Assembly (NCBI GenBank): GCA_016713175.1
Contig: JADJPQ010000012.1
Coordinates: 62,001 to 126,000 of the forward strand
Reading direction: 5' to 3'
DNA: 64,000 nt
From: Planctomycetota bacterium
GTDB taxonomy: Bacteria > Planctomycetota > UBA1135 > UBA2386
Program-made: the position numbers and the translations under genes
Notes under the pieces: generated by a model
Seen by the model: only the letters and a program-made list of their open reading frames with translations
Told to the model about the DNA's origin: nothing
Databases searched by the model: none
In this document: positions 18,958 to 27,588 of the stretch, one piece after another
Layout: each line of letters opens with the position of its first letter
Position numbering within the stretch: position 1 is the first letter of the stretch

Positions 18958-18974
18958 CTTGACTAATCGTCAAG
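18958..18974. promoter_or_regulatory. Inverted repeat, candidate operator
   Basis: CTTGAC-TAATC-GTCAAG, a perfect 6-bp inverted repeat with a 5-base spacer, 41 bases before the sigma-like gene and in the region shared with the divergent XRE gene. Its left arm contains TTGAC, which could also act as a -35 element. This suggests repressor binding over a promoter; inference only. The rest of 18762-19014 shows no gene. Confidence 0.4.
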
Positions 18975-19014
18975 TTTCCGGCACGATCGGACTCTCACCT
19001 CAACAGGGAAGACC

Positions 19015-19539
19015 ATGTCCGATCCAAACCCTCGCCTTCACTACGACCCCCCCGAACTGCTGCGAATCGCCTACCGAGCAGCCGCCCAGGTGACCAACAG
19101 CCCGCTGGTCGCCGAGGAAGCCGGCGAACGAGCGGTTCACCGCTGCACGCTCGCCTGGCTGGCCGGACATCCCCCGCGCCGACCCGAGGCGTGGGTCCGC
19201 GTGGTCGCCCGCCGGACCGCGACCCAGATGGCGCAGACAGGATGGAACCAGGTCGAGGCGTTCTCGGACCCCAACGGCCCCCCGGATCCACTTGGCCGGA
19301 ATCCCGCCAACACCACACCACGCACCCCGTGGCGAGCCGACGCCTTCGCCGACCGGCTGCCTCCGAGGCAGCGACAGGCGCTCACGGCAGCGCTGAGCTG
19401 CAACACGACCCGGGACGCTGCTCGCGCCTGCGGCATGCAACCACGCGACTTCCGTCGCCAGCTCGCGACGATCACCCGCAAGGCCCGGTCGCTGTTCGCG
19501 CCATCGCCGGACCTGCACTCCCCTTCCCCGCTGTCCTGA
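19015..19539 (+). CDS. Sigma-70-like/ECF-like regulatory protein
   Basis: 174 residues with no export signal. LRIAYRAAAQVTNSPLVAEE and AWVRVVARRTATQMAQ resemble a reduced sigma region 2. FADRLPPRQRQALTAALSCN followed by TTRDAARACGMQPRDFRRQL resembles region 4 with its helix-turn-helix. Key region 2 promoter-melting residues are not obvious, so it may be a divergent sigma or a DNA-binding derivative. It is followed 37 bases later by a small one-pass membrane protein, an arrangement seen for sigma and anti-sigma pairs. Confidence 0.6.
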   Translation: MSDPNPRLHYDPPELLRIAYRAAAQVTNSPLVAEEAGERAVHRCTLAWLAGHPPRRPEAWVRVVARRTATQMAQTGWNQVEAFSDPNGPPDPLGRNPANTTPRTPWRADAFADRLPPRQRQALTAALSCNTTRDAARACGMQPRDFRRQLATITRKARSLFAPSPDLHSPSPLS

Positions 19540-19576
19540 AACCCACCTCGAAACTTCGATTGCCCAGGAGACTCCG

Positions 19577-19741
19577 ATGTCGTCCCCAGCTCCCTCCTTC
19601 CGCGCGCCGTATGCACTTCCGCCTGGCACGCCAGCGCTCCAGGACCCGCCGGAACGGCGGTGGCTGCTGGCAGCCGGAGCGACCGCGTTGGCCATCGCCT
19701 GCCTGGTGGCGGGTTACCTCGCCGCAGTCCTGACCGGCTGA
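19577..19741 (+). CDS. Small single-pass membrane protein (54 aa)
   Basis: ATG at 19577 preceded by AGGAG at good spacing. The product is 54 residues: a Pro-rich cytoplasmic part (APSFRAPYALPPGTPAL), a charged PPERR, and one transmembrane helix (LLAAGATALAIACLVAGYLA) to the end. It is too short to place in a family. Its position just after a sigma-like gene hints at a regulatory partner, but a bona fide anti-sigma domain is absent. Confidence 0.6.
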   Translation: MSSPAPSFRAPYALPPGTPALQDPPERRWLLAAGATALAIACLVAGYLAAVLTG

Positions 19742-19804
19742 GCAGACAACGCCGGCGGCACGACCCTCGTGCCGCCGACGACCGTCGGGTACAAGGCCGC
19801 GGCC

Positions 19805-20632
19805 ATGCATCGCATCCTGGCCGCCGCTCTGGTGACAACCGTCACCCCTCTGCTCACTGCCCAGAATCCGGGCTACACCGACACACCGGCGCTGCCCGGA
19901 CTCGGGTGGCGTGTCCACGACGCGGCCCGGCCTCGTCCGCCGGTCGTCGATCCGGGCCCCGCACCGGCACAACCGATGCCGGCACCGGCCGATGCCCGGA
20001 AGCTGTTCGATGGCCGTGACCTCAGCCAATGGGGCGGCAAGGACGACCGCGCGCAGTGGGTCGTTCGCGATGGCTACATGGAGGTCAACGGCACCGGCGA
20101 CATCTGGACCCGGGCAAAATTCGGTGACTGCCAGTTGCACGTCGAATGGGCAACACCGGCCGAGGTGAAGGGCGATTCGCAGGGTCGCGGCAACAGCGGA
20201 GTATTCTTCTTCGGCCGATACGAGGTGCAGGTTCTCGATTCGTACGAGAACGCGAGCTACGCCGATGGCCAGGCTGCGGCGCTCTACGGCCAGATGCCGC
20301 CCTTGGTCAACGCCTGCCGCAAGCCCGGCGAGTGGCAGACGTACGACATCGTGTTCATCGCCCCGCGCTTCACCAGCGATGGCGCGCTGCAGTCGCCGGC
20401 ACGCGTCACGGTGATCCACAACGGCATCCTCGTGCACCACGACCAGACCTTGCTCGGCCAGACCAACCACCGCTCACTGCCGAGCTACGCGCCGCACGAG
20501 CCAACCGGCCGGATCGAGCTGCAGGACCATGGCAATCCGGTGCGCTACCGCAACATCTGGGTCCGCGAGCTGCAGCTCGACCGGCAGACAGGCCCGGCAT
20601 CGTCAACCGCGCCGGCCACCGGCGGCAAATAG
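19805..20632 (+). CDS. Secreted DUF1080 (3-keto-disaccharide hydrolase-like) protein
   Basis: 275 residues with a signal peptide (ILAAALVTTVTPLLTAQ), a Pro-rich linker, then a DUF1080 concanavalin-like domain. Family motifs are visible: KLFDGRDLSQWGGKD, FGDCQLHVEWATPAEVKGDS, GRGNSGVFFFGRYEVQVLDS, YGQMPPLVNACRKPGEWQTY and the closing GRIELQDHGNPVRYRNIWVR. Members hydrolyse 3-keto-glycosides or bind glycans and are extremely common in Planctomycetota. It has no obvious operon partner here; it converges on the gene at 20653. Confidence 0.92.
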   Translation: MHRILAAALVTTVTPLLTAQNPGYTDTPALPGLGWRVHDAARPRPPVVDPGPAPAQPMPAPADARKLFDGRDLSQWGGKDDRAQWVVRDGYMEVNGTGDIWTRAKFGDCQLHVEWATPAEVKGDSQGRGNSGVFFFGRYEVQVLDSYENASYADGQAAALYGQMPPLVNACRKPGEWQTYDIVFIAPRFTSDGALQSPARVTVIHNGILVHHDQTLLGQTNHRSLPSYAPHEPTGRIELQDHGNPVRYRNIWVRELQLDRQTGPASSTAPATGGK

Positions 20633-20633
20633 C

Positions 20634-20651
20634 CGCGGTCGAGAAACCGCG
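20634..20651. terminator. Hairpin filling a convergent gap
   Basis: CGCGGT-CGAGAA-ACCGCG, a perfect 6-bp stem with a 6-base loop, occupies almost the whole 20-base gap between two convergent stop codons. No T-run follows on either strand. A shared bidirectional terminator is the likely role. Confidence 0.45.
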
Positions 20652-20652
20652 C

Positions 20653-21315
20653 TCAGTTCGGCACCTCGAGCCGGCCCTGCCCGAGCCAGCGCCGCACGCG
20701 CAGCAGTTCCTGGTGATCCGGCACATGCACGTGCAACGGGATCCGGCGCACGCCGGCGCCATCGCGCGGAAACGGCGGTGGTGGTGTCACCGCCCACAGT
20801 TCGGCCCGGCTGCGCACCGGAATCGCGAAGAACACCTGCTCCGGCGCGCCGAGTTCATCCCACCACCCGGCGAGCTTCTCGTTGGTCTGCACCATCAGCC
20901 GTTGCCAGTTCTGCAACCGCAGCCGCGAACCGTAACGCGACTTGCCGCGCGTCTTCTTGTGAGTCGGTTGCGCTTTGCCCTGGCCGCGAACGACGTACTT
21001 CTTGATGGCGCGATGGCGCAGAAGTTCGTCCTCGTCCCAATAGCCGAGGGCCGCGGCGCCAGCCTGCAAGATCAGCACGCCATGGCGCCCGATCCGTTCC
21101 GGGACGCGCCCCGTGTAAGCAGCAACCCGTTCGCCGGGCAACGCCGTCGGCAGCAGGAATGGCAACCACAGCCTCGCCGCACCGGCGACGAAGGCTCGGC
21201 CCATCGGGTCGGCTACCGCGTCGGGGAAGGCCTGCCCGAACGCCGCGAGCTGCTCTTGGGTGTCCGGCCAGCCAAAGCGGATCCGCCGCGGGGCCTGTTC
21301 TTGGGCATCGGCCAT
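20653..21315 (-). CDS. Vms1/VLRF1-like putative peptidyl-tRNA release factor
   Basis: 220 residues, cytosolic. The central block (residues about 78-150) matches the Vms1/ANKZF1/VLRF1 release-factor domain: HGVLILQAGAAALGYWDE, then HRAIKKYVVRGQGKAQ, KTRGKSRYGSRLRLQN and a helix NEKLAGWWDEL. Gln116 in GKAQ sits where Vms1 has its GGxQ-like catalytic glutamine, and the GSRLRLQN segment matches the eukaryotic GSSLRRYN. In eukaryotes this domain cleaves peptidyl-tRNA on stalled 60S subunits; bacterial homologues are proposed ribosome-rescue factors. The ATG shares one base with the stop of the cupin lipoprotein gene (TGATG), so the two are co-translated. Confidence 0.7.
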   Translation of the reverse strand: MADAQEQAPRRIRFGWPDTQEQLAAFGQAFPDAVADPMGRAFVAGAARLWLPFLLPTALPGERVAAYTGRVPERIGRHGVLILQAGAAALGYWDEDELLRHRAIKKYVVRGQGKAQPTHKKTRGKSRYGSRLRLQNWQRLMVQTNEKLAGWWDELGAPEQVFFAIPVRSRAELWAVTPPPPFPRDGAGVRRIPLHVHVPDHQELLRVRRWLGQGRLEVPN

Positions 21316-22235
21316 CAACGGACGACCGGCGCGTGCGAGGCCGGCTCGTGGTAGGGCAGCTCGTCTGCGGACAGACCCAACCGTTCGCCAATCCGACGCA
21401 GATGGTGGTCGACTCCGATCTCCGCGCCCGGCACGAAACCAGGCACGGTGATCACCTGCACCAGGGCACCACCGAGTCCCCGGTGCATCAGACCGCGCGG
21501 CAGATAGACGAGGTCGCCGACCTGCAACGGCGTCGTCTGCAGCAGCGACCGCGCTTCGTCGTTCGTCACGTGGTCGGGCAGTTCGATCCGATCGACCCGG
21601 TCACTCGTCAACAGCCGCGCGCCGCCCTGAGTCATCTGCACCAGATAGAACTCGTCGAACCCGCCGACGACCGGATGGTAGTGCGAGAACGAATCGTCGA
21701 TCCGCACGCGATGCGCGTTCAGGCCATGGAAGGTGTACGGCCCCTTGGCCCGCTGCCACGTCAGCAGGATCCGGCGATAGGCGCCGGTTTCGGTCGCACA
21801 CCCCCCGGGTGTGTCAGTGATCTTCGGATCGTGATCGGGACGGACGAACGTCGGCACATCTGCCGGCGTGTCAGGCACCGTGAACACCACCAGATCCAGC
21901 GGCGCATCGGCCCGCAACCCTTGCCCCGGCGGCAGCACGACCAGGTCGCCGACCGCGACTTCGCCCACATGGATCGCCGCGGTTCCGTCACCGACCCGGG
22001 CGTTCGCGCGCCCGCGCTGGACGAAGGCGAGCCGCGCCCGGTCGCTGCGCGGCAGATCCTGACACGCCATCGCCGCCGCGACTCCGTAGCCGGGATTGCG
22101 GCGCGCGAACTCGTCCGCGATGCGGGCCATCGCCGCACCATCACCGACGGCGGCTCGCCACGGCATCGGCCGCGTAGCCGCACACGCGGTCAACAGCAGG
22201 CAACAGCACGACAACCAACCACGCACGATCGGCAC
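21315..22235 (-). CDS. Cupin-fold lipoprotein
   Basis: 306 residues, GTG start. The signal (WLSCCCLLLTACAA) has a lipobox. Two cupin-like beta barrels follow: the first around VGDLVVLPPGQGLRADAPLD, the second with HYHPVVGGFDEFYLVQMTQG and VGDLVYLPRGLMHRGLG, which supplies the histidines and glutamate expected for a metal site. Substrate unknown. Its stop overlaps the start of the VLRF1-like gene. Confidence 0.7.
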   Translation of the reverse strand: MPIVRGWLSCCCLLLTACAATRPMPWRAAVGDGAAMARIADEFARRNPGYGVAAAMACQDLPRSDRARLAFVQRGRANARVGDGTAAIHVGEVAVGDLVVLPPGQGLRADAPLDLVVFTVPDTPADVPTFVRPDHDPKITDTPGGCATETGAYRRILLTWQRAKGPYTFHGLNAHRVRIDDSFSHYHPVVGGFDEFYLVQMTQGGARLLTSDRVDRIELPDHVTNDEARSLLQTTPLQVGDLVYLPRGLMHRGLGGALVQVITVPGFVPGAEIGVDHHLRRIGERLGLSADELPYHEPASHAPVVR

Positions 22236-22359
22236 ATGTTATCGGCCTGGGCCGCCCTGGCGCACATCGACTTCACTCGCATCGGGCTGGAGCGAGGCGT
22301 CTTCCCCGTTCCGGTTACGACCACCGGGATCCTGGAGTACCAGATATCATCCCGATCCC

Positions 22360-23778
22360 ATGCATCGTCCCGGCACCGAGTCTCTCCCGCTGCGCGTCTG
22401 TACGGTCGGCTCCGGACCGTCGGCGTTCTACGCCACCGAAGCGCTGTTCAAGGCCCCGGGCCTGCGCGTCCAGGTCGACATGTTCGACCGGCTGCCGGTG
22501 CCGTACGGCCTGGTGCGCGGCGGCGTCGCTCCCGACCATCAGAACATCAAGGCGGTGGTCAAGATCTACGAGAAGATCGCCGCCAACCCGGGCTTCCGGT
22601 TCTTCGGCAACGTCAAGCTGGGGCGTGACCTGCAAGTTGCCGATCTGCTGGCCCACTACCACGCGGTGATCTGGGCGGTCGGCGCCGAGAGCGACAACAA
22701 GCTCGGCGTGCCAGGCGAGGACCTCGCCGGCGTGCACTCGGCCACCGAGTTCGTCGGTTGGTACAACAGCCACCCCGATTTCCGCGATCGCCGCTTCGAC
22801 CTGGCCCGGGCGCGAACGGTCGCGGTGGTCGGCAACGGCAACGTCGCGATGGACGTCGCGCGCGTGCTGCTGCAGGACCCGGCGGCCCTGGCCACCACCG
22901 ACCTGGCCGAACACGCACTCGCGACGCTGCGCACCAGCACCGTCCGCGAAGTCGTGCTGCTGGGTCGCCGCGGACCGGCGCAGGCCGCGTTCTCGCCGAA
23001 GGAACTCGAGGAGATCGCCGAACTGCCGGACGTCGATGTCGTCGTGCGCGCGGACGAGGCCGTGGTCGATCCGCTGTCGGCCGCGTGGCTCGAGAAGGAA
23101 GGCGCGCGCAGCCAGCAGCGCAACGCCAGGCTGATCGCCGAACACGCCGCGCATGGCGATGGCAGCAAGGCGCGCAAACTGCGGTGCCGCTTCCTGGTCG
23201 CGCCGGTCGAACTGCAGGGCGACAACGGCCGGTTGACGCAGGTCCGGTTGCAGCACGCGACGCTTGCCGCGGATGCCGACGGCACGCCGCGGCCGGTCGC
23301 CAAGGACTCGTTCGAGACGCTGGCGGTCGACCTGGTGTTCAAGGCGGTCGGCTATCGCGGCATCCCGGTGCCGGGCGTGCCGTTCGACAACAAGAAGGGG
23401 ATCATCCCCAACCGGGATGGTCGTGTGCTCGAGTCACCGGCCGGCCAGCGGGTGGCCGGTCAGTACGTCGTCGGCTGGGCCAAGCGCGGGCCGACCGGCC
23501 TGATCGGCACGAACAGCGCCGATTCGAAGGCGACGGTCGAGTCGCTGCTGCAGGATCTGGCCGCCGATGGCCTCGCGGCACCGACGCGCACCGACATCAG
23601 CGACCTGCTGCGCCAGCGGCACATCGATCACGTTTCCTGGCAGGACTGGTTGCGTCTGGACGCCTGGGAACAGAGTCAGGGCAAGGCGCGCGGTCGCGTG
23701 CGCTGGAAGCTGCCGTCGGTCGAAGAACTGCTGCGCACAGTTCACGCGCTGCGCGGCGAAGCCGCCACGCAGATCTGA
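22360..23778 (+). CDS. fprA: Ferredoxin/adrenodoxin-type NADP+ reductase (FprA-like)
   Basis: 472 residues, the usual length. FAD-binding GSGPSAFYA, the family's DRLPVPYGLVRGGVAPDHQN, NADPH-binding VVGNGNVAMDVARVLL, and the C-terminal AKRGPTGLIGTNSADSKATV are all present. It moves electrons between NADPH and a ferredoxin. No ferredoxin gene lies nearby. ATG 22360 places the dinucleotide fold about 20 residues from the start, as in the family. Confidence 0.92.
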   Translation: MHRPGTESLPLRVCTVGSGPSAFYATEALFKAPGLRVQVDMFDRLPVPYGLVRGGVAPDHQNIKAVVKIYEKIAANPGFRFFGNVKLGRDLQVADLLAHYHAVIWAVGAESDNKLGVPGEDLAGVHSATEFVGWYNSHPDFRDRRFDLARARTVAVVGNGNVAMDVARVLLQDPAALATTDLAEHALATLRTSTVREVVLLGRRGPAQAAFSPKELEEIAELPDVDVVVRADEAVVDPLSAAWLEKEGARSQQRNARLIAEHAAHGDGSKARKLRCRFLVAPVELQGDNGRLTQVRLQHATLAADADGTPRPVAKDSFETLAVDLVFKAVGYRGIPVPGVPFDNKKGIIPNRDGRVLESPAGQRVAGQYVVGWAKRGPTGLIGTNSADSKATVESLLQDLAADGLAAPTRTDISDLLRQRHIDHVSWQDWLRLDAWEQSQGKARGRVRWKLPSVEELLRTVHALRGEAATQI

Positions 23779-23800
23779 CGCAACGCTAGCGCATCGTCAG
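23775..23800. terminator. Nested hairpin between convergent genes
   Basis: CTGACG at 23775-23780 pairs with CGTCAG at 23795-23800 around an inner 8-base palindrome CGCTAGCG. The structure covers both stop codons of the convergent fprA and multiheme cytochrome genes. No T-run. Possible bidirectional terminator. Confidence 0.4.
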
Positions 23801-26104
23801 GTCGTGCGCGCCGGACGTCGCGTAGACGCCGTTCTGCGCCTGATTGGCCAGCACGATCGCCTGCGCCCGCAGGATCGAACCCGGCACCATCCCGCTCGGC
23901 ACCACGATGTCGTGCACGGCGCCGGCGCCGAGCGGAATCGCCGTCACCAGACCATCGATCTGCGACAGCTGCAATCCGGGGAACAGCGGCACCGGCGCCG
24001 CGCCAGGCGTGTGGAACTGGAAGATCACCGCGGCGAGCGCGCCGCCGAAGGTCGCGTTCGGCGAATCCATGACCAGACGGATCGCCTGCCCCGCGCCCGC
24101 GGACTTCGCGCAGGTAATGTCCGGAGTCGCGCCATCGATGCCCGAACGCAGCCGCAGGTCCTCGCCGGTGCCCGGCAGCCGGCACCAGTTTGTCGTCGCC
24201 ATCACTTCGGGCGCCGACATGCCGGTGTTCAACCACGCATCGAGCGCATCCCAGCCGACGGTGGCGAGGAACGACGTCGGGCCGGCGTTGGCCAGGAACA
24301 GGAACTGCACGTACTCCCAGCTCGTCGTCTGGTACAGCAGCTCGATGTCGGCGCGCGTCGCGCCGGCCGGCGGGTTCAGCGTCAGCTCGTCCCAGTAGCG
24401 GAACGTGCCACCGGGTCCCGGATTGCCATACTGTGTGGCCGGTACCGGCAGCGCATTGCGTGTCCGCGCGGCGTCGTAGGGATACCCGTACGGCGGAATC
24501 CGCGAATCCGCCAACACCATGTTGTTCAGCAGGAAGTGGAACGTCTCGTGCGTCGACCCCGGCGCCTGCGCGGCGAGCTGGCCGAGCGTCAGGCTGATGT
24601 TGCCGGTCACGCGATCGAACATCAGCGGCAGGTTGGCGGACAATCCGTAGCCGAGCAGCTGGTTGGCCCATTCCTGGGTCATGCCGTGCGTGGCCTGATA
24701 GACGCGCGCGTTCGGATCGAGCAACGTGTCGACCGTCGACGGCAGCCCGCCCATCGCGATCGTCAACGGCCCATAGCCGCCATCCTCGCGCAGCAAGGCG
24801 CCCTGTTCGTTCCGCCAGCGCATCCGCAGCCACATCCGGCGACCTTCCGGATAGCCGGTGATCAGCTTGTGGCCGGTCAGATTGACCACCTTCAGCAGAT
24901 CGCCCTGCACGTCGAGCGCCGCCGCCCGTTGCAGGCTGGCGCGGGCCCGCAGGACGCCATCATCGATCGCCGCGGTCTGCGCCGCCGTCAATCCGCCACC
25001 GAGCTTCAACCGCCCCTGGGCATCGAGCCACTTGATCATCTCCGGCACGCGCGTGTTGCCGCCGGTCAGGTCGTGCAGCGGCAGGTCCGAACGCATCGGC
25101 CCACCGTTCGCCCCCTGGCCGACGACCGGCGCCATGTGACAGCTCTGGCAGCTGAAGTTCCGCGTCGTGCCATCGGCGTAGTCGCCCTGGTTGCCGGCCA
25201 ACTGTGCCTGCTGCCAGGCATGCCGGATCGAGCCCCGCTGCAGATCCGCGGGCAGCGTCGCGAAGTCGCGGACGCGCAGGTTCGCGAACGCCGACACGGC
25301 GTGTTCGCTGAACGTCCGCTCGACGATGCCATACTGATGCGGGAAGTTCAGGAACGCGGCCTTGCCGCTGACCGGTGTTCCTGGCACGCCGCTGAAGCGG
25401 CCCGGCGCCAGCGGCACCTGGGCGCCGTGATTGTGCGCCAGATCGCCGACGAACGGATTGGACACGTCGTGACAGGTGCCGCACAGACTCGACGAACGGT
25501 GGAACTGCGACTGCGCGGTGGCATGCTGGGCCGCCGCGTTCGCGTAGGGCCCGTATCTGGTGCTGTTGCCCGACACGACCATCATGCCGCTGCCGTGATA
25601 GCCCTGCGCCGGACTGCCGCCGTCGTTGGCGACGAACGGCGCGTTCTGCACGCCCGCGTGTTCGGTACCGCTCGGATTGACCAGCGCATGGCACAGCGTG
25701 CACTCGATGCCGTTGGCGTCGGTGGTCGACGCCAGGCCCGAGCCGTCCGAACTCGCCGAACGGCCCTCGAGCCAGCCGCGCGGCGCGTGGCAGCGCAGGC
25801 AGAAGTCGCCAGCGCCCGCGTAGTCGCTCTCGACGACACCGAGCGCCGCCCAGAACAGCGGGTCGCGCCCGGAGTGCGACATCATGCTGCCCTGCCAGTT
25901 GCGGCTCGGTTCGGTGGCAGCGTCGTAGTTGGCGTGGCAGTTGTTGCACTGCGACACGTTGCCCGTCAAGGCGGCTTGTCCAGGCTGGGTGCCGGGCATC
26001 TGCACGTCCGTGGGAACGAGCAGGGGCAGGTTGGACGCCGTGGTGGCAGCGAGGAAAACGACGGAAAACGCCAGCAACGCTGGCTTGCGTGGGTTCGATG
26101 TCAC
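23786..26104 (-). CDS. Secreted pentaheme c-type cytochrome
   Basis: 772 residues with an N-terminal membrane/signal segment (ALLAFSVVFLAATTAS). Five CxxCH heme-attachment motifs are seen: CNNCH, CLRCH, CTLCH, CGTCH and CQSCH, all in the first half, arranged as in cytochrome c554/NrfB-like folds. The second half (from about residue 380) has no heme motifs and is beta-rich, including LVMDSPNATFGGALAAVIFQ and a final stretch, PSGMVPGSILRAQAIVLANQ, similar to other secreted proteins in this window. Likely periplasmic or surface electron transfer; partner unknown. Confidence 0.88.
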   Translation of the reverse strand: MTSNPRKPALLAFSVVFLAATTASNLPLLVPTDVQMPGTQPGQAALTGNVSQCNNCHANYDAATEPSRNWQGSMMSHSGRDPLFWAALGVVESDYAGAGDFCLRCHAPRGWLEGRSASSDGSGLASTTDANGIECTLCHALVNPSGTEHAGVQNAPFVANDGGSPAQGYHGSGMMVVSGNSTRYGPYANAAAQHATAQSQFHRSSSLCGTCHDVSNPFVGDLAHNHGAQVPLAPGRFSGVPGTPVSGKAAFLNFPHQYGIVERTFSEHAVSAFANLRVRDFATLPADLQRGSIRHAWQQAQLAGNQGDYADGTTRNFSCQSCHMAPVVGQGANGGPMRSDLPLHDLTGGNTRVPEMIKWLDAQGRLKLGGGLTAAQTAAIDDGVLRARASLQRAAALDVQGDLLKVVNLTGHKLITGYPEGRRMWLRMRWRNEQGALLREDGGYGPLTIAMGGLPSTVDTLLDPNARVYQATHGMTQEWANQLLGYGLSANLPLMFDRVTGNISLTLGQLAAQAPGSTHETFHFLLNNMVLADSRIPPYGYPYDAARTRNALPVPATQYGNPGPGGTFRYWDELTLNPPAGATRADIELLYQTTSWEYVQFLFLANAGPTSFLATVGWDALDAWLNTGMSAPEVMATTNWCRLPGTGEDLRLRSGIDGATPDITCAKSAGAGQAIRLVMDSPNATFGGALAAVIFQFHTPGAAPVPLFPGLQLSQIDGLVTAIPLGAGAVHDIVVPSGMVPGSILRAQAIVLANQAQNGVYATSGAHDLTMR

Positions 26105-26265
26105 GGAGTCGTGGGTGCTTCGCAGCGGTGCAGGACTTTTGTCAGTCTAGCTGACGGTTGCGCCGGGGGCAGCGGTTCCCCGAACGGAATTCCGGCGCGA
26201 CGCACGGCGTTGACGATGATGCGTTCGCATCGGCGCTGCCGCGCCCTCTCCACCTGCTACCACCG

Positions 26266-26997
26266 ATGCACCTGCGCCTGCTGAGCTGGAACATCCACAA
26301 GTGCGTCGGCGGTCTCGACCGGCGCTACGACCCGGCACGCACGGCGGCGCTGCTGGCGGCAACCGCGCCGGACGTCGTGTTGCTGCAGGAAGTCGCGCAG
26401 AAGGGCTCCTGGTATCGACACGAACGGCAGGTCGACATCCTCGGCGACCTGCTCGGCTTCCCCCATCGGTCGTACTTCGTCAACGTCCGCTTCGGGCCGC
26501 GGCGCGGCGAGTACGGCAACGCGATCCTGAGCCGCTTTCCGATCACGCAGACGCACAACGTCGATCTGACCATCGGCCGGCGCAAGGCGCGGTCGGTGCT
26601 GCATGCGGCGCTGCGGGTGCCGATCGGGCATGGCGGGCGCTCGCTGCACGTGTTCAACATGCATCTGGGCCTCGGCGAACGCGAACGGCGGGCGCAACTG
26701 CAGCGATTCCTCGCCGAGGAGCCGTTCGCCGGCCTGCGGCCGACGACGCCGATCGTCGTCGCCGGCGACTTCAATGATGTCTGGGGCACGATCGGCAAGC
26801 GGTTGCTGGTGCCCGCCGGGTTCACGAGTGCGGCGCGGCCGCTGCGGACGTTCCCGGCGTGGGCGCCGATCCGGGCACTGGACGCCGTGTACGTCCGGGG
26901 CGCAGTCGCACTGCAGCGGGTGGCAACGGTGCGCAGTGCGGTGGCGCGACGGGCTTCGGACCACCTGCCGTTGCTGGCCGAACTGCGGCTGTCGTAA
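26266..26997 (+). CDS. Endonuclease/exonuclease/phosphatase family protein
   Basis: 243 residues covering the complete EEP fold: LRLLSWNIHKCVGG, VVLLQEV with the metal-binding Glu, YGNAILSRFPI, FNMHLGLGERERR, VVAGDFNDVWG and RASDHLPLLAEL with the catalytic Asp-His. Members hydrolyse phosphodiester or phosphomonoester bonds in nucleic acids or lipids. No signal peptide, so cytosolic. The target is unknown. Confidence 0.88.
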   Translation: MHLRLLSWNIHKCVGGLDRRYDPARTAALLAATAPDVVLLQEVAQKGSWYRHERQVDILGDLLGFPHRSYFVNVRFGPRRGEYGNAILSRFPITQTHNVDLTIGRRKARSVLHAALRVPIGHGGRSLHVFNMHLGLGERERRAQLQRFLAEEPFAGLRPTTPIVVAGDFNDVWGTIGKRLLVPAGFTSAARPLRTFPAWAPIRALDAVYVRGAVALQRVATVRSAVARRASDHLPLLAELRLS

Positions 26998-26999
26998 TA

Positions 27000-27522
27000 G
27001 AAGCGGGCCGCGATCCCAACCGCGAACCCGGTTCGGTCGATGGTATCGCCGTACTCACCGGCGACGTCCAGGCACGCACGACTTTGCTCGGGGAGCGCAT
27101 CGAGGACGCGACGCCGTTCCATGAGATGGTGACGTCGTGGGGCTCGACGGGGTCGTCGATCTACCCCGAAGAACAACGACGCGCCGCGGGCGACCGTGCC
27201 CACACCGATGACGACGCTCGATGCGTTGGTCGAAACGCTGCCGGGCAGGCGGTTCGATCTGCTGTAGCTCGATGTGCAAGGCGCCGAGCTCGACGTGTCG
27301 AGTGGCGCAGCGGCAACGATGCCAGACATTGAGTTGGTGTTCATCGAACTGTCGTTGCACGAGTGCAATCGCGCCGCGCCACGGCTGGCATGCGTGACCG
27401 CAGAACTCGACCGTCTCGGCTTCGCGATGTTCGACATCGTCACTCCGCCGCGGGATGAGCGCGGGCTCGTTTCGCAGGTGGATGCGATCTTCGTGCGGAC
27501 CGACTCGGCGCTGTGGCCGTGA
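27000..27522 (+). pseudogene. Decayed FkbM methyltransferase fragment
   Basis: The reading begins with EDATPFHEMVTSWGSTGSSI and YPEEQRR, a typical FkbM mid-section. It shifts frame by one base between about 27180 and 27190, then continues as PTPMTTLDALVETLPGRRFD, LL, an in-frame TAG at 27265-27267, LDVQGAELDVSSGAA and IELVFIELSLHECNRAAPRL to a TGA at 27522. The TAG replaces what is normally Lys in LLKLDVQGAEL. The SAM-binding N-terminal half is missing. Frameshift, stop and truncation together mean a true pseudogene. Confidence 0.82.
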
Positions 27523-27588
27523 CTCCACAGCCTGGACGACCACCACAAACACTTCGTGGCCTGGTCGGTAGCCGCTGACCGCCCCCCC

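Noticed and set aside
27265..27267. TAG in the FkbM remnant as a pyrrolysine or readthrough site
   Set aside because: The gene also has a frameshift and a missing half, so simple decay explains it.
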